Assembly: GCA_016785225.1 (NCBI GenBank) | Contig: JAFBJZ010000613.1 | Location: 62,001 to 126,000, forward strand | Direction of reading: 5' to 3' | Origin: Psettodes erumei | Lineage: Eukaryota > Chordata > Actinopteri > Pleuronectiformes > Psettodidae | DNA: 64,000 bases | Shown here: positions 9,564 through 20,220 of the stretch, one piece after another | Layout: every line of letters begins with the position of its first letter | Position numbering within the stretch: the first letter of the stretch is position 1 | The notes under the pieces: model-generated | What the model was told of the DNA's origin: nothing | Database searches by the model: none | Seen by the model: only the letters and a program-made list of their open reading frames with translations | Translations under genes and position numbers: made by a program

Positions 9564-10831
9564 CTGGACAGCCGGCCCAGAAAGGGGACCACAATCAGTG
9601 TCACAATAGAGACTTAGCAAGATCATGTATATCAGGACTAATTGGTGAGTTTTTTTTCAAATATGTATAAATAATGATCAGCCATCTAAAATCTCCAAAG
9701 GCATGAGCTCATCCGATTCATTTCCTGCGCCCCCTTGTCGTTCCAGATGTCTGTGTGGTTCCCTGCTGTCACTGTGCAGTCGTGTGTTGGAGTACCTCCA
9801 GGACGGCTCGGCGCTCCTCATCAGACAGGTGCTTCATGGCGCCCTGCTCCCTCTGCTCTTTTGCACAGTTGTCATACTCCTCCTGAGCCCTCTGCTCCTC
9901 TTCAGTGCGCTGCAGGAGGTACTCAGGTACTTCTCCGTAGTCCTGCGGATAGAGGGGGGCAACTTGATAACAGGTTCTCCGCTGGCATTTTGTCCAGCTT
10001 TTCCAGGATTTCAAGGCTGTGAACCTGTGAATATATGTTGAAACTGACAGAAGCCTCTGAAGTTGCATTAAAACGTGTTTCCCAAACTTTTCTCTGCTTG
10101 TTGCATTATGGAAAAATACCCTTTTCTTGATATACTTGGGGATGAGTCCTGAATTTTCAAGGCGCTGCTTGTGTCCCTTGTTGCTGTCCACACAGGTCGG
10201 CTGTGGCTTCACTGTAACAAGTGCAGTTGTCTTTATGAAGTCCCTCTTGGTATGAATGCCCATCGGTGGGTTGTCAGTCCTCACAGGAACAGCCGGTTTC
10301 TTCACAGTGCAGGTGTGACGAACCCCTTTTGAGCTCTGTGTTTCTGAGAAAACATACAAACACGATGGCAAGAATTTCAGAAGAATGCAGAACACAATCA
10401 CTGCTCAAACGCACACCGGTCACATCTATAGAAATACTCACTTTCGGGCAGTTTGGGCTCCTTTGAATGCTTCTTCATGTATTTGTCTGGGTGTGGTGCC
10501 TCTACTTTCGCCGGGCCCATTGTTCTCATTTCATCCTTGGTTAACTTTGTCTCTTGAACAACCGTCGGTCTGAACTTTGACATATACCTTCAGAGGCAGC
10601 AGAGTAGGATGTTGACTTTATTTCAATATATATATATATATATATATATAATTCTCTAACAGTATAATCTTGAAATAAAAAATCACTGCTTCTTCGCTCA
10701 TGAAATTATCTAGATTCAATTGACAAGCATCAGCTACGGCTCCAAACGTACCTCGGTGGTTTGTAAATAGGGGTTTCTTCCTTTGGTAGAAGGTTGTAGA
10801 CGCTATCTGGCGGATGAACGAGTTCAGACAT
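9390..10831 (-). CDS. enkur: Enkurin, five exons
   Basis: Enkurin is a sperm and motile-cilium adaptor. In mouse it binds TRPC channels, calmodulin and PI3K p85, and it is a microtubule inner protein of axonemal doublets. Coding exons are 10752-10831, 10442-10587, 10120-10343, 9796-9942 and 9390-9563; phases join to 256 residues, the same length as human. Landmarks are the N-terminal YNLLPKEE, RTMGPAKVEAPHPDKYMKKH (48-67), the proline-rich KKPAVPVRTDNPPMGI that fits the family SH3-ligand region, and the C-terminal enkurin domain with DYGEVPEYL, HLSDEERRAVLE, MKQLENDI and the ending IYIPNH. It lies tail-to-head with prtfdc1 and head-to-head with thnsl1, as in mammals. A perfect RFX X-box about 45 bp upstream of the start codon fits ciliary control. 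Confidence 0.96.
9796..9942 (-). CDS. enkur: enkur coding exon 4 (enkurin domain, first half)
   Basis: 147 bp, 49 codons, phase 0 to 0. DYGEVPEYLLQRTEEEQRA to LSDEERRAVLE. Rich in charged helix-forming residues, as expected for the helical enkurin domain. Acceptor ccgcag, donor gtactc. Confidence 0.94.
10120..10343 (-). CDS. enkur: enkur coding exon 3
   Basis: 224 bp, residues 77-150, covering VKKPAVPVRTDNPPMGI and NSGLIPKYIKKR. Acceptor ttctcag, donor AGG|gtattt, which is weak beyond +3. The next exon joins in phase 0 to give KKR|DYGEV. Confidence 0.93.
10442..10587 (-). CDS. enkur: enkur coding exon 2
   Basis: 146 bp, residues 28-75, YMSKFRPTVVQET to KEPKLPE, with K76 split. TMGPAKVEAP is nearly identical to human. 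Acceptor ctgaag, donor gtgagt. Confidence 0.95.
10627..10650. repeat. (TA)n microsatellite in enkur intron 1
   Basis: Twelve TA units within the 164-bp intron between the first two enkur exons. Confidence 0.95.
10752..10831 (-). CDS. enkur: enkur coding exon 1
   Basis: Encodes MSELVHPPDSVYNLL to YKPP plus a split R27. The ATG at 10831 is chosen because the following residues match the family start (ECIYNLIP in human). The upstream in-frame ATG at about 10918 would add 29 residues without family support and would span the X-box. Confidence 0.92.
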
Positions 10832-10875
10832 GTTGTATAACTTCAAATAGCATAAGAAGTAAATGTTGTAAACTG

Positions 10876-10888
10876 GTTGCCAGGTAAC
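10876..10888 (-). promoter_or_regulatory. RFX X-box upstream of enkur
   Basis: GTTGCC-A-GGTAAC fits the X-box consensus GTNRCC N(0-3) RGYAAC on both strands, 45 bp before the enkur start codon. RFX factors use such sites to drive ciliary genes. Confidence 0.8.
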
Positions 10889-11735
10889 TGCGGGAGCAAA
10901 CGTTGCATTCCCGTACACTTGTAAAGTACTAAATTTGTTACATTTTTTATCGAATCGAGTTGCAACACCCGACCTATATATATCTAAGACTTATTTTACT
11001 TATTCGGGTAAATATTTTATTCAACCAAAATCATTATTCCATCCCTTTTATTTGACGATGGCCCGCATTTGCTCTGTGAGGGCAGTTTTTTTTTATTATA
11101 AATGATCAGGTGCCACCGAAAGCTGTTGTGATATACGTGGTAATTAATCTCACTCCATTCTTTTTATTTTCATGGCTCGAATACTTTTTTCTTAAGACTA
11201 ATTTTTGCATTAATGTGCGTCAAATCGTAGTTTCGATTTTAATACGCTGGTTTACGAGGCTCCACTTCGCGAATGAATGCAACACAGGGTCAACAGTAGT
11301 GCAGGGGCGGGCCTAGGAGGGTGGCACGGAATGACATACATGCTGTCAATCCGACACTGCCCAAAATGATTTGATCATAGCCTTGTCAATCTCTCCCCTT
11401 GGCAATTTAACACGCTTGCTATTGGCTTACAGTGCTGTCAATCATCTACCATGGCATCCCTGACAATACCGATTATTGGGTGTGAGCGCTATCGCTAACT
11501 GCATGTTTTGAGTGGCGGAGTCTTTTTTCGTCACCGCCCACCATGCTTCCCGAGAAAGAAATACCAAGTTTGTCCCTCCAGGCTGACCGTACTCGTTTGT
11601 AGTGGCTGCAGCCTGCTGTTGCTGTCAAGTACACTGTACAGAATGCGCATTAACCTGTTAAAAAACACGAAGTTACCAAAAACTCTACTAAAACGTTCGT
11701 AATCAGGATTGAAGAGCGGAGAGCCGACATTTAAC

Positions 11736-11894
11736 GTGAGTGGTTTGCTCATTTATCACTTACGATAACAGGTCACTTGTACCACTGTCCTGTCGGCAGA
11801 ACATTTGCAAAGTTATAGAAGTTCAAGTAGTACAAACCCGATAAAAGCGTATCTGCGGTTTAAATGTGCTCTAACCGTATATTCTTCTTCACAG
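11736..11894 (+). other. Candidate 5' UTR intron of thnsl1
   Basis: A donor AAC|gtgagt at 11735/11736 and a pyrimidine-rich acceptor ttcttcttcacag ending at 11894 would remove the upstream in-frame ATG at 11805. The first ATG of the spliced leader would then be 11925. Predicted from motifs only. Confidence 0.5.
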
Positions 11895-11924
11895 AAGAAA
11901 AAGCTGTTGTCCTGCCACTTCTCA

Positions 11925-13298
11925 ATGGGTTCACTGATCGCATGTCAGCTTGCGCTGAGAGCTTCCAGGCGCTATCTGAATCCTTTTGCAACATCAAAGT
12001 CATGGTTTTCCACCAGCACCATCCCTCTGGGGGGTAAGAACATCGTGCTCATGGGGGCACCCGGAGCAGGGAAAACCACAGTGGGGAGGATAGTGGCCCA
12101 CAGACTGGGGCTGCCCATCATTGATGTTGATGATGATGTCCTGGAGACAGAGTGGAAGATGCCCGTGGCGGCCAAGCTGGCATCGGTCGGTGGAGAGCGT
12201 TTCCTGGAGGAGGAAGGCCAGACTTTGTGTAACTTCTCTGTCACTGGGTGTGTGGTTTCCCTGACGGGCTCGAACCCTCTTCATGCTGAGGCCATGCAGC
12301 ACGTCAGACATAGCAGCCTGATCATCTACCTGGACGTGGACAGTGAGGACATCATAGGGAGACTCGCGAGGATGAAGGTTAACAGGATTGTGGGCCAGGA
12401 GGCGGGGGTGCCCATGAGGGACATCCTGCGTTACAGGAAGCAGTTTTATGAGAAGTGGCTTGATGTGCGTGTGCTGTGTGGAGCAGGAGACACAGTGGAG
12501 GAAGTAGCAGAGAAGGTGTTGAAGGCTGTGGCGAGGTATCAGAACCACGACGCAGAAACCTACGTGTCAACCAGGTGCGACAACACGGGATCGTCCAATC
12601 AGAAAACATACTTCAGTGATGTGGTTGTAGAGGGTCTCGCAACTGATGGAGGCCTTTATGTTCCCAAAAATGGCTTCCCAAGGATTGATGCTCAGGAATG
12701 GCTGAGATTAGCTGACATGTCATACCCGGAACGAGCAGCAGTTTTACTTGAGAAGTGCATACACCCGATGGACATCTGTGCCGTGGATCTCAGGACAATG
12801 GTGCTCAGGGCGTACGGGTCGAACTTTTCCAGCGAGGCAGTTGCCCCAGTGAAACATCTCAGTGACAACCAGTACGTTCAGGAGCTTTTTCACGGCCCCA
12901 CTGCCTCCTTTAAAGACCTGGCCTTGCAGCTGATGCCGCAACTTTTCGCCTACTGCCTCCCTCCAATGTGCAACTACCTCATTCTGGTGGCCACGTCCGG
13001 TGACACCGGAAGCGCGGTGCTCAGCGGGTTCAGCGAGCTCCGCGGGGCCGACGGACGCAGGACTGGCGTGCTGGTGTTTTTCCCGGAGGAAGGGGTGAGC
13101 GAGATTCAGAAGCTCCAGATGATGAGCTACAGGGAGGGCAACGCCCGGGCCATCGGTGTCCCGGCAGACTTCGACTTCTGCCAGAGAGCCATCAAGAGGA
13201 TGTTTGGAGAGTCCGGGCTGATGGGGCACCTCGCTGTGGAATACGGCACCATCCTCAGCACCGCCAACTCCATCAACTGGGCCCGGCTATTGCCACAG
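11925..13298 (+). CDS. thnsl1: thnsl1 coding exon 1
   Basis: 458 codons: presequence, kinase-like domain and the first part of the threonine synthase domain with the PLP lysine. Ends NWARLLPQ with CAG|gtgggc in phase 0. If the intron were retained, translation would run 12 codons further and stop at 13335-13337. Confidence 0.94.
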
Positions 13299-14201
13299 GT
13301 GGGCTGTGATGTCACTCTGAATGAATGTTATGTTTGAAAAGTTGACAAAGTCTTGTTCCAGCAGCCACACGTTTTGCTGACTCTCCCTCTCTTGCAGGTG
13401 GTGTACCACTCCTCCGCCTATCTGGACCTGTGCAGAGATGGTGTTATCAAATTTGGGGAGCCCGTTGATGTCTGCATCCCGACTGGTAACTTTGGCAACG
13501 CAATGTCAGCTGTATACGCCAAGCAAATGGGCGTCCCGATAAGAAAAGTCATCTGTGCTTCCAACCACAACTGCGTCATCTCAGACTTTATCTCCACGGG
13601 GGCGTACGATCTCCGGGGACGGGCACTGATGCCTTCCCACTCCCCGGCTATAGATATCCTGAAATCCTCCAACCTGGAGAGGTTTATCTACCACGTCTCA
13701 GGCGGAGACGGCCATCTCGTCAGGGACGTGTTCACACGCTTAGACAGGCAGCAGCACTTCCACGTTCCTGAGCCTCTCCTCGGCAGGATGCAGCGAGACG
13801 TGGTGGCAGGCTGGTGCTCAGAAGACGACTGCCTGGCCGCCATCCAGAGCGTCCACGCACGGACCGGCTACATCATGGACACGCACACGGCCGTGGCTAA
13901 AGTGGTTGCTGACAGGCTGCAGGACGGCTCGTGCCCCGTGGTGCTCAGTTCCACTGCTCACTGCGGGAAATTCGCTCCTGCCGTGTTCAGAGCCTTAGGA
14001 ATCCCAAACGTTCCCGAGGATCCCGTCGAGCAGCTGAAGAAGCTCGGATCGACCGCGTCCAGACCGGAAGTTCACAGAGACATGATGAAATGCCTGGAGG
14101 ACAGAGACAGGAGGGGACACACAGTTTGTCAGGCAGAGTACAGCGTGTTGGAAGAGCAGGTGGAGAGCATGATACAGGACTCCTTCTTAAAAGTCATGTA
14201 G
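11925..14201 (+). CDS. thnsl1: Threonine synthase-like 1, two exons
   Basis: A mitochondrial-type protein that joins a shikimate-kinase-like domain to a PLP-dependent threonine-synthase fold. Animals lack threonine synthesis, so its substrate is unsettled. Exons 11925-13298 and 13398-14201 give 725 residues (human 743). The start at residue 1 gives an N-terminus rich in Arg, Ser and Ala (LRASRRYLNPFATSKSWFST), like a mitochondrial presequence; an in-frame ATG at 11805 would bury it 40 residues in. The P-loop GAPGAGKT is at 44-51, followed by DVDDDVLE. PLP-lysine motif HGPTASFKD puts Lys at 330, and phosphate-cup motif SGDTGSA follows. The C-terminal half includes IPTGNFGNAMSAVYAK and DTHTAVAKVV. 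Divergent from enkur; gpr158 follows on the same strand. Confidence 0.96.
13398..14201 (+). CDS. thnsl1: thnsl1 coding exon 2
   Basis: Begins VVYHSSAYLDLCRDG after acceptor cttgcag and ends at TAG. The join LLPQ|VVYHSSAYLD restores the contiguous family sequence. Encodes the rest of the PLP fold (TGNFGN, SSTAHCGKFAPAV) and a variable C-terminus. Confidence 0.95.
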   Translation: MVYHSSAYLDLCRDGVIKFGEPVDVCIPTGNFGNAMSAVYAKQMGVPIRKVICASNHNCVISDFISTGAYDLRGRALMPSHSPAIDILKSSNLERFIYHVSGGDGHLVRDVFTRLDRQQHFHVPEPLLGRMQRDVVAGWCSEDDCLAAIQSVHARTGYIMDTHTAVAKVVADRLQDGSCPVVLSSTAHCGKFAPAVFRALGIPNVPEDPVEQLKKLGSTASRPEVHRDMMKCLEDRDRRGHTVCQAEYSVLEEQVESMIQDSFLKVM

Positions 14202-14417
14202 GATTATTTTGTTAATTTCCACCTCAAACGAACATTAATTAAATCATATCTGATAATCACTTATGTATGATTAATGTGTCCCTGATTTATCAGATACTCA
14301 CATACGTTTCTCTAATGTAGCAACTTTCTGAAGTAATTGTGAAAAACAGTTGGGTAAAGAAAAATGTAGACTTAAGCCGAACAGTATTTAAGTTGCAAGA
14401 AATTCAAACAGACAAAG

Positions 14418-14427
14418 AATAAATAAA
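14418..14427 (+). promoter_or_regulatory. Candidate poly(A) signals of thnsl1
   Basis: Two overlapping AATAAA hexamers about 220 bases after the stop codon. Confidence 0.5.
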
Positions 14428-17400
14428 ATAAAAATACGTACGATCGGATCATAAAATTGATTTTAAATACGTAATTTAAAAAGCCAAATCCCACCCCAGG
14501 CCTGAGAGCGCATCCACTTTAATAAGAATGTAATAGAGCTCTAAACTGTTTTGCAGGTTAATTTAAAAGCCCATTGATTATGCAACATGTCTTTACACCA
14601 TTATCTGGTGTCAGGGCCCACTAGAGGGGGGTGTCTACACGTGGGTGCACTGGTGCCAGCGACAGGGTCAGTGTGTTGCTTTTGGGGGTGGGGGGTGATT
14701 CCTGGCTCAGTCAGAAAATCAAATAAACTGGTCAAGTGTCTTTTAAAATCAATATCATACTTAACATCCTTCCTCATATCTTTCCAACCTTACCGTGTCC
14801 TTGATCGAGAATTTTCCTGTAATGGATATTGTTGGAAAATTACTCTGGATTTTAACTGTTTTTCTTCATCAAAATTGTTTCCTTCTTGTTCCTTGACATT
14901 TTACTCCGCTGTAAAAAACCCCCAACAGCCTGAGGGGCTGATGAAGTGCAGGGTTTCTCTCGGCGTGGCATTAAAACGCAGCTAATGAAGTGATCTCTGT
15001 GAAGTTCACAGTCCAGTCATCGCCAGGTGAAGCTGGAGCCGGTGTTCCAGTCCACTGACTCATTAACCACCTCGCTGAAGGCAGAGCGGGTTTATTCAAG
15101 TCTGCCTTGTCCTATTTTGTTCTCGAGAGAGTATCGCGGTGAAATCACTGCCTTGCTGTGAGTTAGACGACGGCACTGATGTCACTTCATGCTAAATACG
15201 TAGCTTGATAGTGTGCCTCATTAAATGAAACGCCTGTAAATGTTGGACGCTGTGCTGAGGAAGTGGCTGTTTGCTCCTGACGTTATCAACGAGGAAGTGG
15301 CCTCAGAAACACCCGAAACTGACAGCTGACAGATTTCAGAGAAGAACAAAGAAGTGCAAATCCAAGACTTTCGAGCGGGCCCAAACTCCTGACCTTGGTA
15401 TTTTTTGGTATATAGCCAATAGAAACTGGTAATATAATATGAATTGTACACCTACGACCATAAGTTCAGGTTCCTTTTTTGCCAGATATCTGTCAGAACA
15501 AACATCGTATGCAGTAATACAGCGGCAGCGGCGGAGCGGGCCCGAGGGTAATTTCTCACCCTTCGACGTCACGCCATCCATAATGGGAGAGTCCGGGAAT
15601 GAATCCTGTCTCTGTGGCTATCGGTCGAGTCATTTAAATCCAGGTGCTGCCTCAGCAGCTGAGAGAGGAGCGCGGAGGAGGGGAGGGAGATAAGTTTCAT
15701 AGATCTCCAGGATTGCTTATGACTGCAGTTGTGGAAACAGATGGAAAGTCAGGCCAGGTTTGACAAAGCACTTCACTAGCATGTCTTCTGATCTGGATCA
15801 CTGTCTCTCTGGTCCAGGTCTCCCGAGCTGAGGAGGACACACATGGCATTGTTTAATGTGCGGCAATAAAAGCCCACGCCACACACTCCCCCCTGGAAAG
15901 GTTGTCCATCTACGTCTCCAACACCAAACTGGAGAATCATTTCTTTACAGACCTCACCATGCACATGCCATCTTTCATCTCACGTCTCATCAGATTATTC
16001 TGTAAGCAGCACAACGTCTTCCTCACTTTCTTATATCTTCTTGCACATATGATAGAAAGTACATGATCCTGCAGCTTATTAGTCGTTACTTCCGAGGGCC
16101 CATACTGGACGCAGTGAGAGATGAGTGCTCGGCGCCTGGCTGGCTTACCTGTCGGTGTTTGTGTGAAGATGAGGCAGCGTCAGTGACGATGCAGTCTCTG
16201 TAGTGTGAAGCGATCCATCGCTCCTGACAGAACCAAAGACCGGAGCTCTGGTGTTATTGGACCTGTGGCAAACAGAGAGAGAGAGAGAGAGAGACAACGG
16301 TGCTGAGGGACATCAAGATAAATTACGACTGGGGCTTCTTTCATTTTTTTTATCACTGCAATACTTTACAATGCCCTCTCTGACTATGTTGTATGTGCAC
16401 GGTTTTCCATGCTGAGGTTTTTTTGTAGCGTGTGAATATATTACACAGAACGTGGTCACATACTGTACACTTCTCTGTGCCATCGCTGTGCTCGTTCTTT
16501 CCCCTCTCTCTGTGCCTGCGCTTTGCTTCGCTGTGAGCCTTATTAATCAAGCTGCTTGGCAGGTGAATGTGAGGAAAGGGTGGGTGAGCGTCTGGAGGGG
16601 GAGGAGGGCGGCGTGCAGGTGCATGTGTGTGTGAGCGGTGAAGGGAGGGAGAGCGAGAGAGAGCCAGCTGTTGCTCAGCACCTATGGCCCACGGCTGGGT
16701 GAGCAAGGATAATTGCAGGTACCAGCCTGTTCCCATCTCTTTAATGTGAACCTGTGGAATAATGGAAACCGCTCTTTCACGCGGGCGGGAAATGGAAAGG
16801 AGGGAGGAGGAAATGAATGCATCGGAGGAGTTTGGAAAGGAGATCTTGAGGTTCTGCCCCTGAGAACACTGACGACACTCAAGATCCTTTTCTTCATAGC
16901 AGGGTTTGGCAAAAGCATAACTTTGATATACAGGGTCACTCAGTTAGACCTTACTTTACTGCAGCTACATAAAACCATGTGTTAAACCTACACTGACATT
17001 TTACTGCATCGTTAAATTGATATCAGTGATAGCTAAATAATTTGTTTTGTGAGCAACTTTTCTAAATGGCCCCGTTGACTAAGTGGATTGGATTATCCAG
17101 CCTCAATAATCCTTAAAGAAAATCATTTGCATTGGTATCAGTATAATGTTACTGTTCCTTGAATGTTTAAACAAATGCAGTTTCAGAGGCTTTTCCAACC
17201 CTGCCAAGAACAAATCCCACAGGGAGAACACTGAATCCTTGTCCATCTTGGCGCAAAAAAAAGAAAAAGAAAAACAGTGACATTTAGAAATGTTAAAAAT
17301 GTTGGCTTGAAATACTGGCACTAAATATGGGATCCGAAGTAGAAGTAAAACACTCCTCCACCCCTGCAAAGACCCGAGATAAGCGGTTGGCAGCAGTGCT

Positions 17401-19793
17401 TCTGCCTTGGCCGGCTGCTTTGACAAACACAACTGCCAGTGTTTCGGGTGGGAAGCCAGTGAGGGATCATTGTGCGACGAGGACTGTGGCACTGTGTGGA
17501 ACTGGCATTAACTTGGAGGGGAAGTGTATGAATAATCAAACAAGATGTAGATATTTATCACCGTATCAAATGTAACTGGTAAAACGTGGCTTTTTTCTTT
17601 AGCCTGTTGTCTTATCCAGAGTATTATTGCATAGTGATGTGTTTTTTCCTCCACAATCAATTTTTTTCCTTCTAGAAACAAGTGCACAACAATCAGCCAA
17701 CACATCTCAACACCGTGTTCACCCGAGGCTTCCCAGCTAATTACCTAAGACATTGATTTCCCCCCGCCAGACCTCGACCAGGAGTGAGGAGGAGCAGGGG
17801 AGAAAAGGAGAGCTAATGAAGGCGTCAACGGCTTGCCACCACGAGATGATTGTTATTGGATAGCAGATTGAGTCCATTTACATTTTGATGCAAACCCAGA
17901 GCAGAACGGTATGCGATTGTACCTATCTGCTATTGGCAGCCTTTGATTAGCTTACAGACAAGAAGCAATGATGCAATTCAAGGTGAACAAAATAACTGAA
18001 GGGTCCTGAAACAGATTACATTTAACCGACGCCTCCATCACGCTCCCGGCGACCGTCCGCCAGGATCCTCTCCCCTCTGCGGCGAAGGAACGAGAGCCCG
18101 TTTCTGTCTCGGAGAATGAGAAATCAATGACCCTGAGATGGATCTGCGTGAAATGAGAAAGGAGCTCTGTCTCGGAGGACTTGGCCGGGCTCAGACTGAC
18201 AGCTGACTGACAGGGGTTAACTGCCAGGGAAGGCTGACTGGCTTGGAGGTGTAAAACCGACCCTCTCGGACTCTCACACCAAATATATAGTGGAACTGAA
18301 GGTTAAAGTGCTACATGCTGAGGGAGGGCACATGAATTACAGCCCCGGTCTCTAACCTTTAGACGGTATTAAACAACTAACTCGTTCATCAAAATGTATG
18401 TAAATTAATTGTAGGAGATGGTCTGAAGGCCTTTTAAGTGCATATCAGTTCATATAAAACTTTTATTTTAGGTTAAAATATGGCTTTGATATGACATCAG
18501 CTCCCAGGAGGCTTTGCCACTGACCTCCTGGGCCATGTCCTCGCTTCTTTAAGGAAGCCCATTAAGTTACAGATGGACCAACCAGCCATTGACCTAGTTT
18601 GTGTCCCCTGTATTATTTCTGGGAATGTTATCAACACAAGGAGGAGTCTCTGTTCAACAAACACGTACTCCCTCCACACACAATATATTCAGGTATTAGG
18701 GAAATCACCCACTGAAGCGGATGAGGCGGCTTGAGGAACAAACACATTATAAAAAGAAAACACATGGATTATATCTGACACTTCCATTTGAGATACGGTT
18801 GCTGGCAAGGTTGCAGACACATTGCTTTGCCTGACATTCAACTGTGCTGTCACACTGGCTTTATTGCGGTCATGACATCCATGCGTAAACACTCCTTCGT
18901 ATGTGTCTCAACACACCTCGAAAATCCAAGCAGGAGGAGCCCGACAGTCACACCACAGATGGCTTCCCTTTATTCCTCATCACTTATGCCTGTGCTATCA
19001 CCTCCTCAGTGATATCCTGCCTGAGGTAAGAAGTGATCAGTGACTGTCGCACAGTGAGCGATCTCCTGGCTGCGGGCCGAGTCTGGAACACGGAGAGCTG
19101 TTGTTTATCAGTGTGACTGATGCAGGAAAGTCACATGCCTGTTACATGTAGTGATCATAACAACCCAAAGCTCCAACTTACTAATTCTCCATCTTGTTAA
19201 CATTTTAACATCTCTTTTCCCAGTACTTGATGAGAAACATCATCCCGGGCCTTTTTTTTCCCCAAGTCATTCATGTAGAAGTGACCACAATGTAAAGCTT
19301 TAAATAGTTAACCACTCTTATTTTAGCTGCTTTATGTGCTTTGACTGAACCATAGCATTTCATCATGATTTATGAGGAATTTATTTTATTACAATAAAAA
19401 CTAGTAAAATGTTTAATCTCACAAATGGAAGTACTCATATAAAGTGCCGGTACTTCAAAACCATCATCAACTTTATATCACCAGCATAATTTTATCCAGG
19501 AATTGGTCTCAACATATTCATTATGGCATTGTTATCCCCATAAAAGGGGAGATGTCAATAAAGGAGGAGGTCACATTGCTCCCTCTCAGATAGCCTCATT
19601 GATAATAAGCTATAGTTAGAAAAACTTAAGAAATTACAGTATGAAACGTTTCAATAATTTTACATCTTCTTTTACATCAAGGACAATTTTCCTGAGCAAG
19701 TTTCTTCTTCAATTTAACATATAAAAAATAAACATAGTACACTGTCGCTTCTCACATTTACTTTCATATGTCAAATTCAAAACGGTCGAGCGT
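14428..19793. other. Gene-free intergenic region between thnsl1 and gpr158
   Basis: No exon, tRNA or known RNA gene recognised. Open frames stay under 135 codons. It holds a GA microsatellite near 16274 and a stretch at about 17800-18000 rich in homeobox-like ATTA and CTATTGG words that could be a conserved noncoding element. Confidence 0.5.
16274..16294. repeat. (GA)n microsatellite
   Basis: About ten AG units in intergenic sequence. Confidence 0.9.
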
Positions 19794-20220
19794 GTTAGCA
19801 ACACACAGGGAAAACAGAATTTAGCTAATTATACTGGTATAACGTATACCAGTTGTCAGCTGATCAGTCCATGCCTCTTAAACACTCAAAATGTAGTAAG
19901 CACGCCAACAAAACCCGAACAAATCAGCTTGGCAAACATCTTCTACACTTTACAGGAGTAAATTGTTGTTTTTTACCTGAGAAGGGAAGATGGAAACAGT
20001 CGTACTGATGCTAGCAGTGCGTTAGCAACACAGTGGTTTATAGCTAGCTGCAGTATAACGGTCAAAAATAACGCCTCTAAAACTCTCAACATTTAGTAGG
20101 TACGTCAACAAAACCCGAATGAATCAACTTAACAAACATATTCTAAAGTTCTAAGGAGTAAATAGTTTTTTTTAACCTGAAAAAAGAGGAGATGAATAAT
20201 GACGTTCCTGCTCTGCTAGC
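19794..20220. repeat. Diverged tandem repeat, period about 227 bp
   Basis: Two related units start at 19794 and 20021, each with gttagcaacaca. Shared blocks follow in order, including caacaaaacccgaa and ggagtaaat followed by a T run and acctga. A third partial start (ctgctagc) follows near 20213. The first unit holds a 21-bp inverted repeat at 19833-19853. The family was not identified; a nonautonomous DNA transposon or an old satellite fragment is possible. Confidence 0.65.

Larger units (their letters stand above)
10832..11924. promoter_or_regulatory. Divergent enkur / thnsl1 intergenic region
   Basis: About 1.1 kb separates the two start codons. The enkur side carries the X-box. The middle (10920-11280) is AT-rich. 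The thnsl1 side has a GC box near 11304 (ggggcgggcc), an ATTGG (inverted CCAAT) near 11421 and three GTCAATC copies. A separate promoter for each gene seems more likely than one shared core. Confidence 0.55.

Noticed and set aside
9769..10401. 210-codon open frame on the minus strand
   Set aside because: It is a read-through of enkur exons 3 and 4 and their intron in one frame, not a separate gene.
11805..11924. Upstream in-frame ATG adding 40 residues to Thnsl1
   Set aside because: It would bury the mitochondrial presequence, and a good acceptor at 11894 suggests this part is intron.
12744..13229. 161-codon antisense frame within thnsl1
   Set aside because: Shadow of the real coding exon on the opposite strand; no family resemblance.
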